Assembly (NCBI GenBank): GCA_032173965.1
Contig: CM063283.1
Location: 113,678,687 to 113,742,686 of the forward strand
From: Sitta carolinensis
Lineage: Eukaryota > Chordata > Aves > Passeriformes > Sittidae
Length of the DNA: 64,000 bases
Direction: 5' to 3'
The notes below the pieces were generated by a model. The model made no database searches and was not told the origin of the DNA. It saw nothing but the letters and a program-made list of their open reading frames with translations. The position numbers and the translations under genes are program-made. How positions within the stretch are numbered: position 1 is the first letter of the stretch; each line of letters starts with the position of its first letter. Positions 59,673-64,000 of the stretch are shown one piece after another.

Positions 59673-62600
59673 CTGCGGGCACACGCAGAGGGGGAGAAGG
59701 GAATCTTTGGGAAGAGGAGGCCAGCTGCAGGCTGGGAGTGACTGGCACTGATGGGGGAGCTCTTCAACAAGTTCTACACCACTGGAATTTGGGGCTGGAG
59801 CACTGTTCTCCTGCTCTAATCAGATTTATTCTGCCAGAATCAATCAGCATCGAAACGGAAAAGGTAACGTGGAAAAGTCACGGAGAGAAATGTGGAGTTA
59901 TTCCAGAATCATCCTGGCTTCAGGAATTTCCACCAGCAGGAGGCAAACAAGAGTTTTCAGGGATAACCCATAACCCAGAGTGTGCTGCCAGCAATCCCAA
60001 CCAAATTCACTCCCTGAAGAATCACCTAGAATCCACTCAAAATACCTAAAGCTTCCTGACAGGCTGCTGTGGGCCAGGTTTGAGGGGCACAGGCTGGAAA
60101 AGGGAATTGTGCCCTGTTGTTTAGGCACTGAAGGGGAAGGGCAGGGTAGAGGGGTTGTTTTTAGGAGGTGGGAGCAGGAACCAGAGCAGAACTCACCTCT
60201 CTGTGGAAGTGATGGCCACACTCGAGCTCACAGTAGTCTCTGGTCATCTCGTCTTGACAGATGGAGCAGGGATCCTCACTGGAGGCCTGGCCAGGAAAGG
60301 AGTGCTCAGTTCTTTAAAAACCATCAGCAATTCACCAATTAACCAGCACATCCTACCCAATTAACGAGGTCACTAACTTTAACCAAGTCTACCAAGCTTT
60401 TATACACAAAATAAACGATTTTTTTTTCCCCCCCCAGGATTATTTTGCGTTTTGTACAAAGCAGAAAACTTACAGCATCGTCCTTTTGCTTTTTCCATTT
60501 GGCTTTAGGTATGGCTCCAGCATTTCCCCAGGGCTGCAGGTTTGGCTGGGAGGGGTTTTTACTGGAGGAGCTTTTAGGGGCTGAAGCTGCCCGGGGGGAG
60601 CCGGGGGCGATTCCTTCTGCCGGGGCTGCGGGAGCAGAGCCCGGGCAGGGCAGGGCTCTGCCTGCTGCAGGTGGAGCCTGGACAGGGAGCAGAAAGGAAT
60701 CGTGTGCCTCGGGGCTGTGCTGCTCCCTGCTCCAGGGGCAGGAGCAGCTGCAGCCCCAGTACCTTCTGCTGCTGGTCCAGGATGAGCTCGGTGGCCCGGC
60801 TGAGGAGCTGCTCCGGGCTCAGGGCTGCGCTGCTCCCGCTCCTCCTCTGCACGTCCCCGAGGAAGGCCAGGAGGGCTGAGCTGCAGGGACAGGGAGGCAG
60901 GATCAGGGGGAGCCCCTGGAGAGCACTGCAGGCTCCCCTGGAGCCCAGCAGCAGCAAAACACAGCAGCTTTCCCAGGAGCTGCTCCCAGTGACTCAGTAA
61001 CCAGGGTGAAACCCCAGGACAGTCACTGGGATCCTGGAATGGTTGGACTGGGAGAGACCTGAATCCCAGGAGCTGGAGCCTGCTCCCAGTGACTCAATAA
61101 CCAGGGTGAAACCCCAGGACAGTCACTGGGATCCTGGAATGGTTGGGTTGGGAGAGACCTGAATCCCAGGAGCTGGAGCTTGCTCCCAGTGACTCAGTAA
61201 CCAGGATGAAACCCCAGGACAATCACTGGGATCCAGGAATGGTTGGGTTGGGAGAGACGTGAATGCTCATCTCATCCCAACCCCCTGCTGTAGTCTGGTT
61301 TCAGGCCTGATGTTTGGGTTTCTGGTGGTTTTTTTTTTTTGCCCAGGGAAAGAATATAAACACCAGGAGATGTTTTTGTAACAGAATCCATGTTGTAGAT
61401 TCTTTTAAGAAGACAGATCTCTCTTAATGTCCCTCTAGTTTGAGCAGTGTGAGTGAAGAGATTCGTCTTTCACCAATCAATCACACTGGTCTGTGTAAAA
61501 TTGTATATAAGGGGATATATAATATCCTCTTGTATATAATCCCTAAGAAACTCACTCTACACAGCCTTAGGAAAAATCCCAAAAAGAGTCTGTGTCGTGT
61601 GTCACCAAAGGATCCTCTGCCATGGCAGGAACCCCTGCCCCTGCCCCAGGCTGCTCCAGGAAAAATTCCAGCCTGGCCTGGGGCACTGCCAGGGATCCAG
61701 GGGCAGCCCCAGCTGCTCTGGCAATTCCAGCCCCTCCAGGGAACAATTCCTGCCCCCAATCCCACCCAGCCCTGCCCTCGGGCAGTTCAAACCCATTCCC
61801 CCTTTCCTGTCCCTCCAGCCCTTGTCAGCAGAACAAAAAGAATCCTTTTCTCACTTCATCCCTGGCTCTCCAGACCTTGTTTCACAGCGCTCCTTCAATC
61901 CAGTACCTGCTGTAGTTTGGGAATATACTCTGGAGCTTGGCAATCACATTTGCAATTTTTCCTGGAAGCTTTTTGGTGTTTGGAATTCCAGAAGGCCTGG
62001 CTGGCAGAACTGAGGGCTCTTGGCTGGGCTGGACGTGCTGGCTGGTACTCCCAGGAATCCCGGAGGATGGTGAGGGCTGTCTGGAATGGGATCCCTCTGG
62101 AGCTTTGGGCTGTGTTTTCCCAGCTGCAGAAGCAGCCTCCGAGGTGGCAGGTGCTGTGGCTCTGGTCTGTGCTGGGAGGGGAGGCTGGGCTGGAGCTTTC
62201 CCATCAGAACTGGCAAACGCAGGGAGGGCACTGGGCTGTGCAGCTGCCAGGGAATAGGTGACAATGGCAGGGTCACACATGGCAGGTCTGCCTGGCACTG
62301 TCTAGGAAACAAACACATTGCACAGGCAAACAGGGGTTAAACCAAATTCAGATACACCCTGGAGCAGAGTGAACTGTGACAGGTTTGGGTGTGCCCAGGA
62401 TCTCAAAGGTGACATCACTTTATCTGAACAACTCCCTTACATCAGGGCAGCTGTTTGACCTCATGGTGATTTCTCTTCTAAAAGGTCACTCTGCTGTTAC
62501 TGCAGGAAAAAATAAATAAATTCCAAGTGCAGAACAAGAGGCACAGAAGTTGCTCTTTCCCAATAAATTGGTGGTGATTAAGTTGTCTCCATATTCTGTG

Positions 62601-64000
62601 TCAATAAATAGGACAGACCTAAAACTAAGTGGGGAATTACGCAGGAGAGCAGGAGTGGAACTTGCAGAAGCCCAGGAAAAGTGTAATAACGATCTCAAAT
62701 ATTAAACCAGAGCCCTGAATCTTAATTACACCCAGAACAAAAAGAAACAACAAACCAACAAAGCCAAAAAACAAACCAGGATTTTCCACAGAGAAAAAAA
62801 AAACAAACTTCAAAAAGGACTGACCAGAGGGGTCAGAAGAAAGTGCTTTGATTTGTCTCCATATTCTGTCAATAAATAGAAAGGACAGACCTAAAACTAA
62901 GTGGGGAATTATGCAGGAGAGCAGGAGTGGAACTTGCAGAAGCCCAGGAGAAGTGTAATAACAATCTCAAATATCAGACCAGAGCCCCTGCCAGGGCCTG
63001 AAGGAGAGCTGGAGATGGGCTTGGGACAAGGCATGGAGGGCCAGGACACAGGGAATGGCTGAAGGAGGGCAGGGTTAGGTGGGATTTGGGGCAGGAATTG
63101 TTCCCTGGGAGGGTGGGCATACCCTGGAATAAAATTCCCAGAGCAGCTGTGGCTGCCCCTGGATCCCTGGCAGTGCCCAAGGCCAGGTTGGATTTTTTTC
63201 TTGGAACATCCTGGGATAGTAGAAAGTGTCAGGGTTGGAACTGAGTGATCTTTAAGGTCCCTTCCAACCCAAACCATGGAATTCCAGGATTTTGGAGAAC
63301 CCTACAATGGCCAAACCCATCAGTGAGTCATTCTCAGCTGGAAAGGGCTGGAGCCTCTCCAGGGGTTGGCAATGTGCTGCTCCCCTCCATCCCCTTTCCC
63401 TGGTGCAGGGAGAATCCCGAGGGCTGGAAGTGCAGGGGAAGGTGGGATACTCACCAGGAGGGCCTGGGGCCAGGGCAAATCCACCATTTCCACTCTGCTC
63501 AGGCAGCCCCGAGCCCCCTTTTTCACCTGCTCAATCTTTTCATCATACTCAGCCTGCAGAAGGAGAATCAACCATCAGCACCAAGCTAAGCTCCCTCCTC
63601 ATTAAAAATCACACTGCACAGCTGCACTTCCCAGAGAGCTTCCTCTTGGTTTAGGGGGGTTTTTTTATTTTTTTAAGAAGTTCCATGGATTTCTAAAAAA
63701 TCCAGACTCGTTGAGACCCAATTTTTGAAGCAAATGTGTAAAGGGGAGATTTTTGCCTTTAAAAAAAGTGAATATATCCACTACAAATTACCAACCTGGA
63801 CTCCAAACTGTCTCTTTCTTTTGTAATTAAAAAAAAAAAAATCCCCTCAGCATTTGGAGGCCAAGCTACTGGTGTTTAAAAAAAAAAAACAAACAAATGC
63901 AGCATTATTTAATTCTTTCATTTCCAAAGCTCAACTGAGAAGCTTGTGGAGAGAAATGAAGTTTTACCTCGACTTTTTCCAGTTGTTTCTTGACATTTGA
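59562..64000 (-). CDS. TTC3: TTC3, E3 ubiquitin ligase, C-terminal part
   Basis: These are the last seven coding exons of TTC3, a very large (about 2,000-residue in human) E3 ligase with N-terminal TPR repeats, reported to ubiquitinate phosphorylated AKT. Minus-strand exons in order: 64000 (edge)-63968, 63553-63455, 62301-61907, 60880-60763, 60677-60474, 60286-60197 and 59672-59562. All are GT-AG with matching phases, giving 349 codons. Visible are a charged, probably coiled-coil stretch (KKQLEKVEAEYDEKIEQVKK), a low-complexity Ser/Pro/Ala linker, a helical segment (KIANVIAKLQSIFPNYS), and a final RING-H2 finger. The finger is CSIC, then CGHHFH, C, and TCPIC, so all eight zinc ligands are present. 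The tail ends FPELPAWNKYS. The 5' part lies beyond the window. Identity rests on the RING tail, linker and position next to VPS26C. Confidence 0.92.
60197..60286 (-). CDS. TTC3: TTC3 RING-H2 exon, first half
   Basis: 30 codons, ASSEDPCSICQDEM to ECGHHFHRE, with zinc ligands C1, C2, C3, H4 and H5. Donor GAG|GTGAGT. Confidence 0.95.
60474..60677 (-). CDS. TTC3: TTC3 exon before the RING
   Basis: 68 codons, APPAAGRALPCPG to KAKWKKQKDDA, phase 0-0. GC-rich, Pro/Ala-rich, with a basic end. Donor GCT|GTAAGT. Confidence 0.85.
60763..60880 (-). CDS. TTC3: TTC3 exon, helical segment
   Basis: 1 nt plus 39 codons, SALLAFLGDVQRRSG to ELILDQQQK. The 1-nt start matches the 2-nt overhang of the exon before. 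Confidence 0.87.
60981..61281. repeat. Three-copy 100-bp tandem repeat in TTC3 intron
   Basis: Copies start at exactly 60981, 61081 and 61181 (TGCTCCCAGTGACTCARTAA). The third copy's end differs. Each holds a CR1-tail-like 'cctggaatggttgggttggg' word. The first copy begins about 100 bp upstream, in transcript order, of an exon. Confidence 0.93.
61618..61890 (-). mobile_element. CR1 LINE 3' fragment
   Basis: Antisense body with the core variant 'ggggcagccccagctgctct' and 'gggaacaattcctgccccca', in a TTC3 intron (same strand as TTC3). Its 3' tail is missing. Confidence 0.85.
61907..62301 (-). CDS. TTC3: TTC3 exon, Ser/Pro-rich linker
   Basis: 131 codons plus 2 nt, TVPGRPAMCDPAIVT to KLQSIFPNYS. 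Acceptor TTTCCTAG, donor CAG|GTACTG. A CR1 copy lies just downstream in the next intron. Confidence 0.88.
62585..62987. repeat. Direct duplication of about 130 bp in TTC3 intron
   Basis: 62585-62715 and 62855-62987 share 'gtctccatattctgt', 'ggacagacctaaaactaagt', 'ggggaattaygcaggagagc' and 'aggagtggaacttgcagaag', 270 bp apart and about 95% alike by eye. Confidence 0.9.
62985..63290 (+). mobile_element. CR1 LINE 3' fragment
   Basis: Sense copy with 'tggggcaggaattgttccct', core 'agagcagctgtggctgcccc' and tail 'tttaaggtcccttccaaccc'. Antisense to TTC3. It starts at the end of the second copy of the 130-bp duplication. Confidence 0.86.
63455..63553 (-). CDS. TTC3: TTC3 exon, coiled-coil continuation
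   Basis: 33 codons, AEYDEKIEQVKKGARG to LPWPQALL, phase 0-0, with donor CTG|GTGAGT and acceptor TCTGCAG. Confidence 0.87.
63968..64000 (-). CDS. TTC3: TTC3 exon, cut by window edge
   Basis: SNVKKQLEKVE, ending phase 0 at GAG|GTAAAA. It continues to the right of the window. Confidence 0.8.

Noticed and set aside
59509..59751. Plus-strand 80-codon frame over the TTC3 RING exon
   Set aside because: It is a shadow of the minus-strand TTC3 exon, whose zinc ligands and splice sites are clear.
1..64000. tRNA, rRNA or snRNA genes
   Set aside because: No cloverleaf-type A and B boxes or other conserved small-RNA signatures were seen by eye. A tRNAscan or Infernal run would be decisive.

Overview
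This is vertebrate nuclear DNA, almost certainly from a bird and probably a songbird. About 30 truncated LINE fragments of the avian CR1 type lie on both strands, many sharing near-identical 3' blocks. There is a solo retroviral LTR with a clean 5-bp target duplication, short introns and several GC-rich minisatellites. No bacterial operons, tRNA, rRNA or CRISPR array was seen. Most long open frames here are translated CR1 or minisatellite DNA, not genes.

Two protein genes are read at exon level. VPS26C (DSCR3), on the plus strand at 44689-57496, is complete: 8 coding exons, all GT-AG, join in frame to 297 codons plus stop, the length of the human protein. TTC3, on the minus strand at 59562 to the window edge, contributes its last 7 coding exons (349 codons) and ends in a full RING-H2 zinc finger. 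The two genes are tail to tail, with 2.07 kb between stop codons.

In mammals the order is TTC3, VPS26C, DYRK1A, with VPS26C and DYRK1A divergent. The CpG island at about 23.4-25.4 kb therefore fits the DYRK1A promoter, firing leftward. On that reading 1-24191 is non-coding DYRK1A intron 1 (no DYRK1A coding exon was found), and about 25.4-44.0 kb is the intergenic spacer between the divergent promoters. The window is thus a compact avian copy of part of the human 'Down syndrome critical region'.

Layout: 1-23.4 kb, AT-rich intron with CR1 fragments; 23.4-25.4 kb, CpG island with RFX, YY1 and G-quadruplex-type motifs; 25.36-26.65 kb, a composite minisatellite; 26.7-43.9 kb, repeat-rich spacer with a solo LTR and a possible small promoter at 31.0-31.3 kb; 43.96-44.76 kb, the VPS26C promoter with ZNF143, RFX and E-box/CLEAR motifs; 44.7-57.5 kb, VPS26C with minisatellites in introns 1 and 7; 57.5-59.5 kb, facing 3' ends; 59.56-64 kb, TTC3.

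No wholly new biological system is evident. The most interesting leads are the RFX X-box motifs at both divergent promoters and at 31.0 kb, the paired CACGTG boxes just before the VPS26C start codon, and a decayed stretch of the intron 7 minisatellite that looks like an assembly artefact.
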